Source: Paenibacillus humicola (GTDB taxonomy: Bacteria > Bacillota > Bacilli > Paenibacillales > Paenibacillaceae). Taken from it: 64,000 bases of DNA. How positions within the stretch are numbered: position 1 is the stretch's first letter; each line of letters opens with the position of its first letter. Below the pieces are notes generated by a model that was given only the letters and a program-made list of their open reading frames with translations, was not told where the DNA came from and did not search any database. Positions 44,263 through 54,415 of the stretch are shown one piece after another. The position numbers were made by a program, and so were the translations under genes. The stretch is from NCBI RefSeq assembly GCF_028826105.1, contig NZ_JAQGPL010000001.1, positions 4,552,501 to 4,616,500 on the forward strand, given 5' to 3'.

Positions 44263-45948
44263 TTATTCCAGAGCGGCCGCCGCCTCTTGTTCGGCGGCGC
44301 GCCGAAGGAACCGGACGATGAACGTCGTTCCTTTGCCTTCCTCGGACTCGACGGCAATATGACCGCCATGCCGTTCGACAATGCTGAGACATAGCGGCAG
44401 CCCCAGTCCGGTACCGCCTGTCTTGGTCGTAAAGAACGGCTCGAACAGCCGGTTCAGCTTTTCCTTCGGGATGCCGGAGCCGGTATCGGCCACGCGCAGC
44501 TCGGCAAAATCTTCGCTGACGGCCGTGGAAATTCGAAGCACGCCCTTCTGCTCCATCGCCTCCATGCCGTTGCGTGCCAGGTTCAGGATCAGCTGCTTGA
44601 TCTCTTTGCCGTTCAGCTCAAGAGGAGGCATGTCATCCGACAGCTCCAGCTCGACGGACTGGCCGCGGAGATTTGCGTCCGCCCAAATCAGCGGGAGGAT
44701 TTCGCTGATAATGCCATGAATCGAGCAGCTCATCTTCTCGATGACCCGGTTCTGGGCAAGCGACAAAAAGTCCGTAATGATCGAGTTGGCGCGGTCCAGC
44801 TCGTCCATGACAATGCGAAAATATTCGTCCTGGCCTTCCGGGCTGCGCTCGCGGAGCAGCTGCACGAAGCCGCGGATGACCGCCATCGGGTTGCGAATCT
44901 CGTGCGTAATGCTCGCCGCCATCTGCCCGACAAGGCTCAGCCTTTCGATCCGCCCCAGCTCGGCGCGCAGCCGGGTAATTTCCGTTATATCGTGCAGGAT
45001 CACCGCCGCGCCCGCCATCCGCCCCGATTCGGCGTCGCGGATGCCGATGGCGGATTTCAAAATCATTTTCCCCTGCTGCTCCGCCAGCTCCGATTCCGTC
45101 TTCTGTCCGGACAACGCGCGCTCCAGCACCCCCGTCAGGATGCCGCCATCGGCTCCGCCGAACAGGATATCGTAGGTCCGTCCAATCAGACTCGCTCTCC
45201 CGTTCTGCGGCCGATAATTCGGGAACAGGCGAACGGCCATGTCGTTAATATGGGTTATGCGGCCGCGTTCGTCGACCAGCAGCACGCCGAGCGGCGTTTC
45301 CTCGATAAACTGCTGCAGCTTCTGCGCCTCGATCCGGTAATTGTCCGACATGCGCAGAAGCTCGCCGGAAATCGCCTGCTTTTCGTAAAAATTTTCGATC
45401 AGAAACACCGACACCCATGTGGTCAGGTAATAAAGAAGCATATGTACCGCCATAAAACAGACGTCCATATCCGAAAGCGGCGGATGAACCGTCAGCCAGT
45501 ATCCGATCAGCAAAGCGGCATGCGAGATCATCATCGAGGTCGTAATGGCTAGTAACGACAGATGTTTGTCCCGGCGGGAGGAAGCCGTGTAGCGGCGGCT
45601 AAAGACCAGAAGGAACGGAAGGACCGCAGCCAGCTTCGTAAAGGATTGGCTTAGCTCCCACCAGTTGTGGAATAAAACCGTTTTTGCCAAAATAATGACA
45701 GTGAAAAGAGCCCCCATCACCTTTCCGCCGCCATACAGCGAACCGATGATCAAAGGCACGAGGCAAAAGCTGAGGTTGAAGCCGTCGACGCTGGACAACA
45801 AAGACGAGCTGAGGAAGACGGATGCGCCAAACAGCAGTCCGATGCGCGCCCGGCTGGCAGCGGGTTTTATCGAGCGGTCGTGCCAGAGCTGAAACAGGAA
45901 TGTCGGCAGCAGCGCAATAATGATTTGCAGCAGAAGATGCTCCCACAC
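44263..45948 (-). CDS. Membrane sensor histidine kinase (sporulation-kinase type), 561 aa
   Basis: Five or six TM helices (residues 1-185; 5TMR-LYT-like), a PAS domain (about 205-325: GVLLVDERGRITHINDMAVR LFP), HisKA with phospho-acceptor His349 in ASITHEIRNPMAVIRGF, and HATPase_c with N (NLARNGMEAM), G1 (VADTGSGIP) and G2 (GGTGLGLPL). The layout is that of KinB-like kinases that feed the Spo0 phosphorelay in Bacilli; no response regulator gene is adjacent, which also fits. GTG start at 45948 after a GGGGGG stretch. Confidence 0.9.
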   Translation of the reverse strand: MWEHLLLQIIIALLPTFLFQLWHDRSIKPAASRARIGLLFGASVFLSSSLLSSVDGFNLSFCLVPLIIGSLYGGGKVMGALFTVIILAKTVLFHNWWELSQSFTKLAAVLPFLLVFSRRYTASSRRDKHLSLLAITTSMMISHAALLIGYWLTVHPPLSDMDVCFMAVHMLLYYLTTWVSVFLIENFYEKQAISGELLRMSDNYRIEAQKLQQFIEETPLGVLLVDERGRITHINDMAVRLFPNYRPQNGRASLIGRTYDILFGGADGGILTGVLERALSGQKTESELAEQQGKMILKSAIGIRDAESGRMAGAAVILHDITEITRLRAELGRIERLSLVGQMAASITHEIRNPMAVIRGFVQLLRERSPEGQDEYFRIVMDELDRANSIITDFLSLAQNRVIEKMSCSIHGIISEILPLIWADANLRGQSVELELSDDMPPLELNGKEIKQLILNLARNGMEAMEQKGVLRISTAVSEDFAELRVADTGSGIPKEKLNRLFEPFFTTKTGGTGLGLPLCLSIVERHGGHIAVESEEGKGTTFIVRFLRRAAEQEAAAALE

Positions 45949-46122
45949 AAAAAACGAATCCCCCCTTGCGCAGCAACTTTTTCTATCTCCGATTAAAACA
46001 TAGTTACTACAATTTTACAATAATAGATACCAGCCGTTTTCATCGTCTCCGCCTGCCGCCGAACTCTTTTGTTTTATTCCGTGTTTGGGTAAACTTACAG
46101 CATAGAGAAGGAGACTGGTAAA

Positions 46123-47415
46123 TTGATAAAATACGATGTAATCGTGATCGGCGGAGGCCCTTCCGGGCTGATGGCCGCCATTGCCGCCGCCATCCACGGC
46201 GCAAGCGTCCTCTTGCTCGACAAGGGGGACCGGCTCGGCCGGAAGCTGGCGATTTCCGGCGGCGGGCGCTGCAACGTAACGAACAACAAGGAACTGGACG
46301 AGCTGATCCGCAATATTCCGGGGAACGGCCGGTTTCTGTACAGCGCCCTTGCCAATTTCAGCAACAAGGACATCGCCGACTTCTTTGAAAAGCTCGGCAT
46401 CCGCCTGAAAGAGGAGGACCGCGGCCGCATGTTTCCCGTGTCCGACAAAGCGAAGACGGTTGTGGAAGCGCTGATCCGGAAAGCCAAATCGCTCGGGGTC
46501 GTCATGAAGGTGAACGCGCCCGTGAAGCGCGTGCTCTATGAAAACGGGGCCGTAGCCGGCGTCGAGCTTGCGTCCGGCGAGAGAATCGATTGCCGCGCCG
46601 CGATCGCCGCCTCGGGAGGAAAATCCGTTCCGCATACAGGCTCGACCGGCGACGGCTACAAATGGGCGGAGGAAGCGGGGCATACGATTACCGAGCTGTT
46701 TCCGACAGAGGTGCCGCTCGTCTCGAAGGATGCTTTTATCCAAAGCAAGGAACTGCAGGGCTTGTCTCTGCGGAATATTGAAGTGACGGTCTGGAATCCT
46801 GGCGGCAAGAGAGCCGTCCGCCACGAAGGGGATCTGCTGTTCACCCATTTCGGATTGTCCGGGCCGACAGCCCTGCGCTGCAGCCAATTCGTGCATCAGA
46901 TCAAGAAGAAATTCGGCGTGCCGGGCGTCAAAATCACGATCGATCTGTTTCCCGGAGAGACGGCGGAAGAGCTGTTCGACCGGGCGCTGGCGCTTGCCGC
47001 GAACGAGCCGAAGAAAGCCGTCAAAAACGTGCTGAAAGCGATGCTGCCCGAGCGCATGATCCCGATTCTGCTCAAAAAATCCGGCATCGGCGGAGAAACG
47101 ACGTTCGCGAACATCGCCAAGCAGCCCTGGCACGCGATGGCGTCGCTGCTGAAGGCGTTCCCGGCGCAAATCTCGGGCACGCTTTCGATCGAGGAAGCTT
47201 TCGTAACCGGGGGCGGCGTGCATTTGAAGGAGGTCGACCCGAAAACGATGCAGTCCAACCTGATGGAAGGCCTGTTTTTTTGCGGGGAAATTTTGGACAT
47301 CCACGGCTATACGGGAGGCTACAATATTACGGCGGCTTTTACGACCGGTTATACGGCCGGCATGAGCGCCGCAAAGCTTGGTGCGGAGCGCGGCAGCTTA
47401 TCCGGATCGTCCTAA
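46123..47415 (+). CDS. HI0933/YhiN-family NAD(P)/FAD-dependent oxidoreductase, 430 aa
   Basis: FAD fold [18 protein letters not shown], then [17 protein letters not shown], the defining HI0933/YhiN block, and the C-terminal [19 protein letters not shown] and [17 protein letters not shown] cytoplasmic flavoprotein of unknown substrate. TTG start at 46123 with AAGGAG 9 bases before it. Divergent from the histidine kinase. Confidence 0.93.
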   Translation: MIKYDVIVIGGGPSGLMAAIAAAIHGASVLLLDKGDRLGRKLAISGGGRCNVTNNKELDELIRNIPGNGRFLYSALANFSNKDIADFFEKLGIRLKEEDRGRMFPVSDKAKTVVEALIRKAKSLGVVMKVNAPVKRVLYENGAVAGVELASGERIDCRAAIAASGGKSVPHTGSTGDGYKWAEEAGHTITELFPTEVPLVSKDAFIQSKELQGLSLRNIEVTVWNPGGKRAVRHEGDLLFTHFGLSGPTALRCSQFVHQIKKKFGVPGVKITIDLFPGETAEELFDRALALAANEPKKAVKNVLKAMLPERMIPILLKKSGIGGETTFANIAKQPWHAMASLLKAFPAQISGTLSIEEAFVTGGGVHLKEVDPKTMQSNLMEGLFFCGEILDIHGYTGGYNITAAFTTGYTAGMSAAKLGAERGSLSGSS

Positions 47416-47436
47416 AGCGCTGCCGCGCCCGCCTCT

Positions 47437-48624
47437 TTACCTGTTAATCGATACCGGATAATGCTTCACGCCGAAAACGAAGGCGCTTTGGATCGGAACG
47501 AGCTGCCGGTCCGGAATACGTTCGAGCCGGCTGTACCGCCGGAGAAGCGCCTGCATCGCGATTTGCGCTTCAAGCCGCGCAAGCGGCGCCCCCAGGCAGA
47601 AATGGATGCCGAAGCCGAACGACAGATGCGGATTCGGCTTGCGGTGCATATCAAACCGGTCGGGCTCCGGGAATTTGCTCTCATCCCGGTTGGCCGCCCC
47701 CACCATAGAGACCACCTGTTCGCCGGCCTTGATTTGGTGAGTGCCCAGCTCGGTATCCTGAGCGGCAACCCGGCCGATCGCGATGACCGGCGGATAGTAC
47801 CGAAGCACTTCCTCATTGAACCCCGGAATGGCCTCCGGCGTCCGGCGAAGCTCGTCCTGAAGCGCCGGCTGCTCCGTCAGGATGCGCACGCCGTTCGTGA
47901 TGAGATTCGTCGTCGTCTCGTTGCCCGCAGCCAGCAGCAAAATGCAGAAGCTGATAATTTCCTGCTCGGTCAGCTTGATCCCGTCGATTTCGGCTGCAAG
48001 CAAAGCGGAGATCAGGTCGTTCCGCGGCACTGCGGCGCGCACCTCGAGAATGCTTTTGAAATAGACGAAGAGTTCCTCGAACGTCCGCTTCCGGTTCTCG
48101 ATCAAGGCCCGGAACGCTTCGTCCGTCAGATCCTCTGCGCTTTCGACCAGCGCGTCCGACCACCTTTTGAAATCGTCCCGGTCCTCCGCCGGAGCGCCCA
48201 GCAGCTCCGCGATGACGATGACGGGCAGCGGCGCGGCAAAATCGTGCACCATATCCATTTCGTCTCCGTCGACCCGGTCCAGCAGCTCCTCCGCGATCGA
48301 TTGAATCCGGGGGGCAAGCTCCTGAATGGCTCTCGGCGTGAACGCTTTGTTCACCAGATCGCGCATTTGCGTATGCCGGGGAGGGTCCATGAACAAAATG
48401 TTTTGCCCTGCAGCGGTGCCCCGGATCGACGAGAACGTTTTCGGGTCCTTGAGCACCCGATGCACCTCGTCGTACGCTAACACGACCCAGCAAGCTCTTG
48501 CTTCATCGTATCGTACCGGGCCTTTCCTTCTCAGCTCCGACAAAATGCCGAACGGCTGCAGCAGCTTCTCGGCGGAGTCAAGCTCCGGCATGATCAGCAA
48601 GCTCGCAAATTTGGCCTCCTGCAT
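47437..48624 (-). CDS. Cytochrome P450, 395 aa
   Basis: Full P450: I-helix AGNETT (233-238), ExxR (Glu272-Arg275 in EEVLRYYPP) and heme-binding FGFGIHFCLGAPLAR with Cys343. It is soluble and of the bacterial CYP107/CYP109 type by general look; substrate unknown. ATG at 48624 is preferred over 48633, because AAAGGAG is 9 bases from the former and touches the latter. No ferredoxin or reductase gene is near, so electrons must come from elsewhere. Convergent with the flavoprotein gene. Confidence 0.93.
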   Translation of the reverse strand: MQEAKFASLLIMPELDSAEKLLQPFGILSELRRKGPVRYDEARACWVVLAYDEVHRVLKDPKTFSSIRGTAAGQNILFMDPPRHTQMRDLVNKAFTPRAIQELAPRIQSIAEELLDRVDGDEMDMVHDFAAPLPVIVIAELLGAPAEDRDDFKRWSDALVESAEDLTDEAFRALIENRKRTFEELFVYFKSILEVRAAVPRNDLISALLAAEIDGIKLTEQEIISFCILLLAAGNETTTNLITNGVRILTEQPALQDELRRTPEAIPGFNEEVLRYYPPVIAIGRVAAQDTELGTHQIKAGEQVVSMVGAANRDESKFPEPDRFDMHRKPNPHLSFGFGIHFCLGAPLARLEAQIAMQALLRRYSRLERIPDRQLVPIQSAFVFGVKHYPVSINR

Positions 48625-48695
48625 ACGCTTCATCTCCTTTATATTGGTTCACGGTTTCGGCTGCTTCAAATCCCCTTCCTTTCCATTATAAGCTA

Positions 48696-48735
48696 AATGA
48701 CACTCCTATCCCAAACCGGATGGAGTGTCATTTTT
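48696..48735. terminator. Terminator
   Basis: AATGACACTCC, 14-base loop, GGAGTGTCATT followed by T's on the plus strand, AT-rich on the other; would end the minus-strand gene at 48812. Confidence 0.7.
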
Positions 48736-48811
48736 GTGACTGCATGGGCGAACCGCCGTCCAAAAAGCCGCGTATGCGGAATCCCGGCCGTCGTTCGCGA
48801 TTATCGACGCC

Positions 48812-49219
48812 TTACGTATGGACGTCGCCGGAAAGATAATTGTAGGTTCCGCCGTCCGGGAAAAAATCGTCCTCGCCCGCGGCATCGTCGTCGCGGTTGC
48901 GGAGCCCCGGGTCGTCCTGCTCCAGCCCTTCCTCGCTCGCGATCCAGTCCTCGTTGACGACATGGGCGGGGATGCGGATTCCGTCCATCCCGTAGGCGAT
49001 GCCCGTCAGCTCGCCCTCGGCGGAGGGAACGGCCAGCCGGCCGCCGTGCGCCTGGGCGATTTCCAGCGCCGAGGTCAGATCGTCGCCGCTCATTCGGATA
49101 TGGAGATCGTGGCCGTGACGCACGACCGCTTCGAAGCCGAGCTCCTTCAGCGTACCGGAGGCGACCGATGCGGCCGACGCATCGTTGAAATGAAAGCATA
49201 ATGCGGTTTCGTTATTCAT
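48812..49219 (-). CDS. Hypothetical protein, 135 aa
   Basis: Starts MNNETALCFHFNDASAASVA SGTLKELGF and continues with a ferredoxin-like alternation (DLHIRMSGDDLTSALEIAQA HGG); the C-terminal third is acidic (DDDAAGEDDFFPDGG). Not recognised as a named family. The ATG at 49219 has AAAGGAAAG upstream. It ends before a strong terminator. It lies 65 bases downstream of the DUF1835 gene on the same strand. Confidence 0.7.
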   Translation of the reverse strand: MNNETALCFHFNDASAASVASGTLKELGFEAVVRHGHDLHIRMSGDDLTSALEIAQAHGGRLAVPSAEGELTGIAYGMDGIRIPAHVVNEDWIASEEGLEQDDPGLRNRDDDAAGEDDFFPDGGTYNYLSGDVHT

Positions 49220-49284
49220 GCGGGTTCTTTCCTTTCGGGCTAAAATGTTCCTATCCCGATTAGAATATCCCATCTCCGGACATG

Positions 49285-50397
49285 TCATGCCCGCGGCGGC
49301 TTCGGAAATGAATCGGCTGCGAAATAACCGCCCAGCCAGCGACCTCCGCCGTGGAATTCGCCGTCTCCCCGCTTCCGGCGGACGGGATTTCCTTTCAGCG
49401 CCTCCAGGCCGGCGCCGGCAGCGCGGATTTGCCACATGGACCAGTCCGCCGGATGCGGCGCCGTGAACGACGGGAGCGGCTCCGCGCCTTCGATCTCGAT
49501 CAGCGGGACCGGCCGGCCGGCCATTCGTTTCAGCTCCGCCCAGAACGTAAGATCTCCCATGCCGAGCATCGCGAGCTCGGCCGATGCGGCCTGGAACAAT
49601 TTGTCGGGCGTAAAGGCGCCGGACCGCTCCAGCAGCCGGAGCACGGTGCGCTCGACGATGCCGAGGCCGTCCTCCTTCGCCGGCAGCCGTTTCAGGTGAA
49701 CGCGCAGCGCCTCCGCCATCACCGGCAGCACCGCCGCGTCCCGGCCCAGCCAGTCTTCGACCGCCGACGGGTCCGGCGAAGCAAAGGCGGTCCAGGCTCT
49801 CGCGCCCGCGGCAAGCTGTCCGGTCAGGACGGGCGTCCGCTGCGGCCATAACGAGTCGATTTGGGCGGGAGTCAGCTGCCCGAGACCGCGAAAATCCGTC
49901 ACGCCGGGAAACGAATCGGCGATCACCCACGACAAGCCAGGCACCGGCTCCCGTGGGCATGCTTCGCCGCCGGGCATTCCGGTACCGGCAGCGCTTACAG
50001 CGCCGGCCGGTCGCCCGGCGGCCGGTGTATGGGCCCGGCCGAAGGAGCGGGGAATTTCCGCCTTGCGGCTGAGCAGATGCAGCAGCGAGGCGAGCATGGC
50101 CTGATCGAACAGGTCGTATTCGAACCACAGCACGATCTCGGCTTCGCCCGACCAGGCCCGGTCCAGCGCGGTCAGCAGCTCCCGGCGCTGCAGCGCATAG
50201 ACCGGAGCGGGAATGCCCAGCTCCCGCTCCAGCCAGGACGCCCTTCGGGCGGTTGCGTCGGGTCTTTCCCAGATCGGCTCCGCCGGGCCGTCAAGCCAGC
50301 TTTCCCGCCAAGGCAGCACCTCGCCGGGAATACCGCTTGCGCGAATCCGCTCCGCGGCGGCATCTCCATTCGTAATGTGCACATATTGATCGTTCAC
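49285..50397 (-). CDS. DUF1835-domain protein, 370 aa
   Basis: N-terminus VHITNGDAAAERIRASGIPG EVLPWRESWLDGP is the DUF1835 signature, with LWFEYDLFDQAMLASLL in the middle and a C-terminal winged-helix-like region with ERTVLRLLE. Function unknown. GTG at 50397 overlaps the ecsB stop by 4 bases and has GGGAGG 8 bases upstream. Co-operonic with ecsB. A low-complexity loop (about 165-195) is inserted. Confidence 0.8.
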   Translation of the reverse strand: MNDQYVHITNGDAAAERIRASGIPGEVLPWRESWLDGPAEPIWERPDATARRASWLERELGIPAPVYALQRRELLTALDRAWSGEAEIVLWFEYDLFDQAMLASLLHLLSRKAEIPRSFGRAHTPAAGRPAGAVSAAGTGMPGGEACPREPVPGLSWVIADSFPGVTDFRGLGQLTPAQIDSLWPQRTPVLTGQLAAGARAWTAFASPDPSAVEDWLGRDAAVLPVMAEALRVHLKRLPAKEDGLGIVERTVLRLLERSGAFTPDKLFQAASAELAMLGMGDLTFWAELKRMAGRPVPLIEIEGAEPLPSFTAPHPADWSMWQIRAAGAGLEALKGNPVRRKRGDGEFHGGGRWLGGYFAADSFPKPPRA

Positions 50398-51695
50398 GAT
50401 GGTTTCCTCCCTTCCCGATGGTTCCGAAGCAGCAGAATATCGGACATGATTTTGTTGATGCCGTACCAGACGGCCAGCGACGGGACGGCAAGCGGCAGTC
50501 CCCAAACGCCGTACCGCTGCAGTCCGGCAATGACGGCGAGCAGCAGCACTCCCGGCGCAATCATCCACAAGCGGGTCAGCTCCGCCGACCTTTTACGGTC
50601 TTCATCCGTCCAAGAGAATTGGGCGATGAACGGTTCGCCGGCGAAGCTGCGCCAATGCGACTGCGCCCAAAGGGAGAGCAGCACGGGCAGGACGACGATC
50701 AGCGCCAGCTTGAGCGCAAACGGCGTCAGCGCCACCGCGATCGCCGCGACTGCGGTATACTGCAGCCAAATACGCAGCAGCGCATACCGCCGGACGAACG
50801 TTTTTAACGCCGCTTCCGCAAGCATCGTGCCGCCGTCGAACCGTTTGAACAGCCGCTTCGAGCGCCTCAGCACAGCCGGCTTGCCGAGCGGAATGCGCGG
50901 ACGGCGCTCAATCACATTGCGCAGCAGCAGCTCCGTGCTGGCGAGCCGCGCCCGGTGCTCCGCCTGCACGTCACTCTCGAACGTATAACGTGCGCGAAGC
51001 TTCGCCCGTCCGATCCACAGCGCGGCGGCAAGCCCCGCTGCGGCGGCGCCGGGAAGCAGCTCCGGGAGGCCGGACGGCACGACCGCCGCCGCAAAAAGCA
51101 CGGCTAGCGCGATTCCGCAGCCATATTTGGCCGCATACCGGCGGAATCCGCGGTAACGAGCCTCAACCAGGCTGCGCTGCACCGCCGCCAGGAAGGCGAG
51201 CTCCGCCGTGAACAGCGCCATCAGCGCGACCCGCCCCGGCGGCACTTGATGCAGCGCCGACAAATACGGCAGCAGCAGCCCGTAGGCGAGCGCCGTGACG
51301 AAAGCGAGCGCAGCCGCGGTATAGAGCATGCCGCGCAAATACAGTCCCCGCGTCCATTCCCTTCGCTGCAGCAGAAACAGGACGTCGGCTTCCTCGGCGA
51401 ATGTCCGGAGCCGGCCGGCGAAAACGAGTACGAACGGAGCCCGTTCGATCGTAATCAGCGGCACGTGCGTGATCCATTCGGCCGGATGATGCCACTGCCA
51501 GGCGTACATCGCAGCGCCGATCCACAGTCCCGGGATGATCAGATACAGCCAAACCGTCCAATCGAGCGCCGTGCGCCAGACCCGCCACTGCTCGGTCCAG
51601 AAACGGGCGAGCCTGCGGCGGAACAGCCCGTTCACCGTCCATTGCATCAAGCGGCCCGCTCCCGGGTTGCGTGCCGCCGTACGTATTCCATTCAT
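50394..51695 (-). CDS. ecsB: ABC transporter permease EcsB-like, 433 aa
   Basis: Eight or so TM helices; begins MNGIRTAARNPGAGRLMQW and includes RRLARFWTEQWRVWRTALDW and LFLLQRREWTRGLYLRG, typical of EcsB. In Bacillus the EcsAB exporter influences regulated intramembrane proteolysis, secretion and competence (family knowledge). ATG at 51695 has AGGAGG upstream. The ecsA gene is 227 bases upstream with tandem repeats between. Confidence 0.85.
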   Translation of the reverse strand: MNGIRTAARNPGAGRLMQWTVNGLFRRRLARFWTEQWRVWRTALDWTVWLYLIIPGLWIGAAMYAWQWHHPAEWITHVPLITIERAPFVLVFAGRLRTFAEEADVLFLLQRREWTRGLYLRGMLYTAAALAFVTALAYGLLLPYLSALHQVPPGRVALMALFTAELAFLAAVQRSLVEARYRGFRRYAAKYGCGIALAVLFAAAVVPSGLPELLPGAAAAGLAAALWIGRAKLRARYTFESDVQAEHRARLASTELLLRNVIERRPRIPLGKPAVLRRSKRLFKRFDGGTMLAEAALKTFVRRYALLRIWLQYTAVAAIAVALTPFALKLALIVVLPVLLSLWAQSHWRSFAGEPFIAQFSWTDEDRKRSAELTRLWMIAPGVLLLAVIAGLQRYGVWGLPLAVPSLAVWYGINKIMSDILLLRNHREGRKPS

Positions 51696-51723
51696 AGGGG
51701 CCTCCTGAAAGTGCTGCGAGGCA

Positions 51724-51840
51724 TTAGCTCGGGTGGTACATGATCGCAGCAAATCTTCCCTCGTTTGCAGAGCATAAACTTAGGTGGAACATGATCTCAG
51801 CTAATCTTGCCTCGTTTGCGAAGTATATGCTCGGGTGAAG
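51724..51840. repeat. Tandem repeat of about 57 bases, two copies and part of a third
   Basis: Units begin TCGGGTGG-ACATGATC and end CTCGTTTGC-GA. On the minus strand the frame encodes alternating FANEARLAEIMFH and SANEGRFAAIMYH units. It lies in the ecsA-ecsB gap; probably an intergenic minisatellite, not a gene. Confidence 0.7.
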
Positions 51841-51921
51841 CTCAACCGCGTCAGTCAAACCCGTTTCGAAAGCATCCGCTGTGCGCTCGCATGCATCCGC
51901 TTTCAATTATAGCGGTCCGCG

Positions 51922-52626
51922 TTACGTCAGCGCGTAGAAGCATTCCGTCAACGGGGCGCCCGGCGCGCAGCCCGCCTGCTCGCGGATCTCGGCCAGCGTG
52001 CCGCGGGCGACGACGGAGCCGCCGTCGATCAGGATAATCCGCGAGCAGATGCGCTCCGCGGTATCGAGCACGTGCGTCGACATCAAGACGCCGGCTCCGC
52101 GCCGCCGCTCCGTCTCCAGCAGCGCCAGAAAATCGCGGGTCGCCCGCGGATCGAGGCCGACGAACGGCTCGTCCACGACGTAGACGTCCGGCTCGAGCAT
52201 AAAGCCGACGATCAGCATCATTTTCTGCTGCATGCCCTTCGAGAAGCCCGCCGGCAGCCGGTGCCGGTCGTGCGTCAGCCGGAACTGCTCCAGCAGCCGC
52301 TCGGCCCGCTCGGTAAACGTCGATTCGCCCAGCCCATAAGCCGACGCGGCAAGCTGAAGATGCTCCCACAGCGTCAAATAATCGTACAGCACCGGCTGCT
52401 CCGGGACGTAGGCCCAGCGCTTGCGGCTTCCGCCGACCTCGATATCGCCATCGACATGACGCAGCATGCCGAGCAGCGACTTGACGGTCGTGCTTTTTCC
52501 GGCGCCGTTCGGGCCGATCAGGCCGACCAGCTCCCCTTCCTCCACTTGGAAGGCGATATCGCGGATGACGGGGGCATCCGCCTCATAGCCGGCCTTCCGG
52601 ATATTGACGCTCAGTACGTTGTTCAT
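51922..52626 (-). CDS. ecsA: ABC transporter ATP-binding protein EcsA-like, 234 aa
   Basis: Walker A GPNGAGKST (38-46), signature FSKGMQ (128-133), Walker B VYVVDEP (147-153), then STHVLDTAERIC. The GxxKGMQQK type of signature is typical for EcsA and other exporters. ATG at 52626 has GAGGAG 7 bases upstream. Works with the EcsB protein encoded downstream. Confidence 0.9.
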   Translation of the reverse strand: MNNVLSVNIRKAGYEADAPVIRDIAFQVEEGELVGLIGPNGAGKSTTVKSLLGMLRHVDGDIEVGGSRKRWAYVPEQPVLYDYLTLWEHLQLAASAYGLGESTFTERAERLLEQFRLTHDRHRLPAGFSKGMQQKMMLIVGFMLEPDVYVVDEPFVGLDPRATRDFLALLETERRRGAGVLMSTHVLDTAERICSRIILIDGGSVVARGTLAEIREQAGCAPGAPLTECFYALT

Positions 52627-52820
52627 GTTCAAGCTCCTCGTTCGTACGGACGGAAGACGGCGGATGGCCGCGCCTGCCGCAGACGTGATTCGGCGCCCCG
52701 CTTCACGGGATGGTGAGCCGCCCTTTTCACTGGAAAGCCCTTTATCAAATGTATCCCTTCAATTCGACGTCCGTCCGCCAATCCCCTTTATTTTTCATGC
52801 TGACAATCGATGGCAGAGAG

Positions 52821-52854
52821 AAAAAAAGATCCCCGCGGGTCGCCCCTCGGGGAA
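52821..52854 (-). terminator. Terminator after xylB
   Basis: CCCCG/CGGGG stem (with inner GGGGC/GACCC) then ATC and seven Ts on the minus strand, 46 bases past the xylB stop. The gap to ecsA has no other feature. Confidence 0.75.
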
Positions 52855-52899
52855 TGATACGTATCGTTCAGCCAATGCGGTTCCTTCACGGGGAGCGGG

Positions 52900-54396
52900 T
52901 TAACCCCGGTAAGCCTTGAGCGCTTCGTTCATGCCGCGCGTCTGCGCGTACACCTGCTGGTAAATGCGGAACAGCCCCGCGTACGTTTCGACGGCCGCAG
53001 GCTGCGGCTTGTACACCGATGCGCGCTTCACGAACTTGTCCGCGCACGCCTCCAGGCTGTCGAACCAGCCGCAGCCGTATGCAGCGAGCATCGCCGCGCC
53101 AAGGCCCGGCCCCTGCTCGTTCTCCAGCGCGACGACGTCGGCGCCGAAAATGTCGGCCTGCATCTGCAGCCAGACCGGGTTCTGCGCGCCTCCGCCAATC
53201 GAAACGATCGTATCGACCGTTTTGCCGGCCTGCCGGAACAGGTCGACCGATTCGTTCAGCGAGAACGTGATGCCTTCCATGACGGCACGGGCGAAATGAA
53301 CGCGCTCATGCGCGCCGTCAATGCCGATGAAGCTGCCGCGAATCGCGGAATCCGCATGCGGGGTCCGCTCGCCGACCAGGTACGGCGTGAACAACAGCCC
53401 GTTCGAGCCCGGCTTCACCTCGCCGACGCCGGCGAGAAACTCGTCGTACGATTCGCCTTTGCCGAACGCGTTTTTAAACCAGCTGAGGCTGTAGCCGGCG
53501 GCAAGCGTAACGCCCATCGCATAGAAGGCGTTCTCCTTGCCGTGGTTGAAGAAATGCACCTTGCCCTTGTAATCCCTGGCGCTGCCCTGCTCGTAGGACA
53601 GGATGACGCCGGACGTGCCGATGCTGCACATCGTCAGCCCTTCCTGCAAAATGCCGGCGCCGATTGCGCCGCACGCATTGTCCGCGCCGCCGGCGAATAC
53701 CTTGGTCGCCGGGGACAGACCCGTGCGCTCCGCCTGCGCTTGCAGCAGCGTGCCGACGAGCCCGTGCGACTCGATGAGCGGCGGGCAGAACGAGTCGGGC
53801 AGGCCGAACGCGTTCAGCACCTCGGCGCTCCACTTTTTGCCCGCCACGTCGAGCAGCAGCGTACCTGCGGCGTCGGAGTAATCCATATGCAGCGCGCCGG
53901 TCAGCCGGTAGCGGACGTAGTCCTTCGGCAGCAGGAACAGCGCCGCTTTCGCGAACGCCGCCGGCTCGTTTTTGCGCACCCACAAGATTTTCGGCAGGGT
54001 GAAGCCCTCCAGCGCCGGATTGCGGGTGATGTCGAGCAGCTTCTCGCCGAGCACCGTTTCGATGACGCGGCATTCCGCCGTCGTGCGGGTGTCGTTCCAC
54101 AATATCGCGTTGCGTACCGGATTTCCTTTGTCGTCCAGCAGCACAAGACCGTGCATTTGGCCGGAGAAGCTGATTCCTTCAATCTCTTCGGCCGCAATGC
54201 CGGAAGTCCGCGTCAGCTCTTGCAGAGCCTCGATCGTCCCTTCCACCCAGTCGTCCGGGCGCTGCTCGCTCCAGCCGGAATGCTCGTGAAAGAGCGGGTA
54301 GCTGCGCGACGCTTCGGCGGCGACGGCGCCGCTCCTATCAAGGAGCAGCGCTTTGACCGCGCTGGTGCCGAGGTCGATCCCGATCACATAAGCCAT
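52900..54396 (-). CDS. xylB: Xylulokinase, 498 aa
   Basis: FGGY kinase: YVIGIDLGTSAVKALLLD at the start, SGQMHGLVLLDDKGNPVRNA, ILWNDTRT, and C-terminal GGGAQNPVWLQMQADIFG. It phosphorylates D-xylulose to xylulose-5-phosphate for the pentose phosphate pathway. Second gene of the xyl operon, 19 bases after xylA, with GGAGG upstream. Confidence 0.96.
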   Translation of the reverse strand: MAYVIGIDLGTSAVKALLLDRSGAVAAEASRSYPLFHEHSGWSEQRPDDWVEGTIEALQELTRTSGIAAEEIEGISFSGQMHGLVLLDDKGNPVRNAILWNDTRTTAECRVIETVLGEKLLDITRNPALEGFTLPKILWVRKNEPAAFAKAALFLLPKDYVRYRLTGALHMDYSDAAGTLLLDVAGKKWSAEVLNAFGLPDSFCPPLIESHGLVGTLLQAQAERTGLSPATKVFAGGADNACGAIGAGILQEGLTMCSIGTSGVILSYEQGSARDYKGKVHFFNHGKENAFYAMGVTLAAGYSLSWFKNAFGKGESYDEFLAGVGEVKPGSNGLLFTPYLVGERTPHADSAIRGSFIGIDGAHERVHFARAVMEGITFSLNESVDLFRQAGKTVDTIVSIGGGAQNPVWLQMQADIFGADVVALENEQGPGLGAAMLAAYGCGWFDSLEACADKFVKRASVYKPQPAAVETYAGLFRIYQQVYAQTRGMNEALKAYRG

Positions 54397-54415
54397 CTGA
54401 TGGAGGACCTCCTTC

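Noticed and set aside
46015..47304. 429-codon minus-strand frame opposite the HI0933 gene
   Set aside because: Its composition (Arg/Gln/His-rich) and lack of motifs mark it as the antisense of the clear flavoprotein frame.
48812..50128. 438-codon minus frame running through two genes
   Set aside because: Its first 300 codons are an Arg-rich shadow of the DUF1835 gene; only the last part from ATG 49219 is credible.
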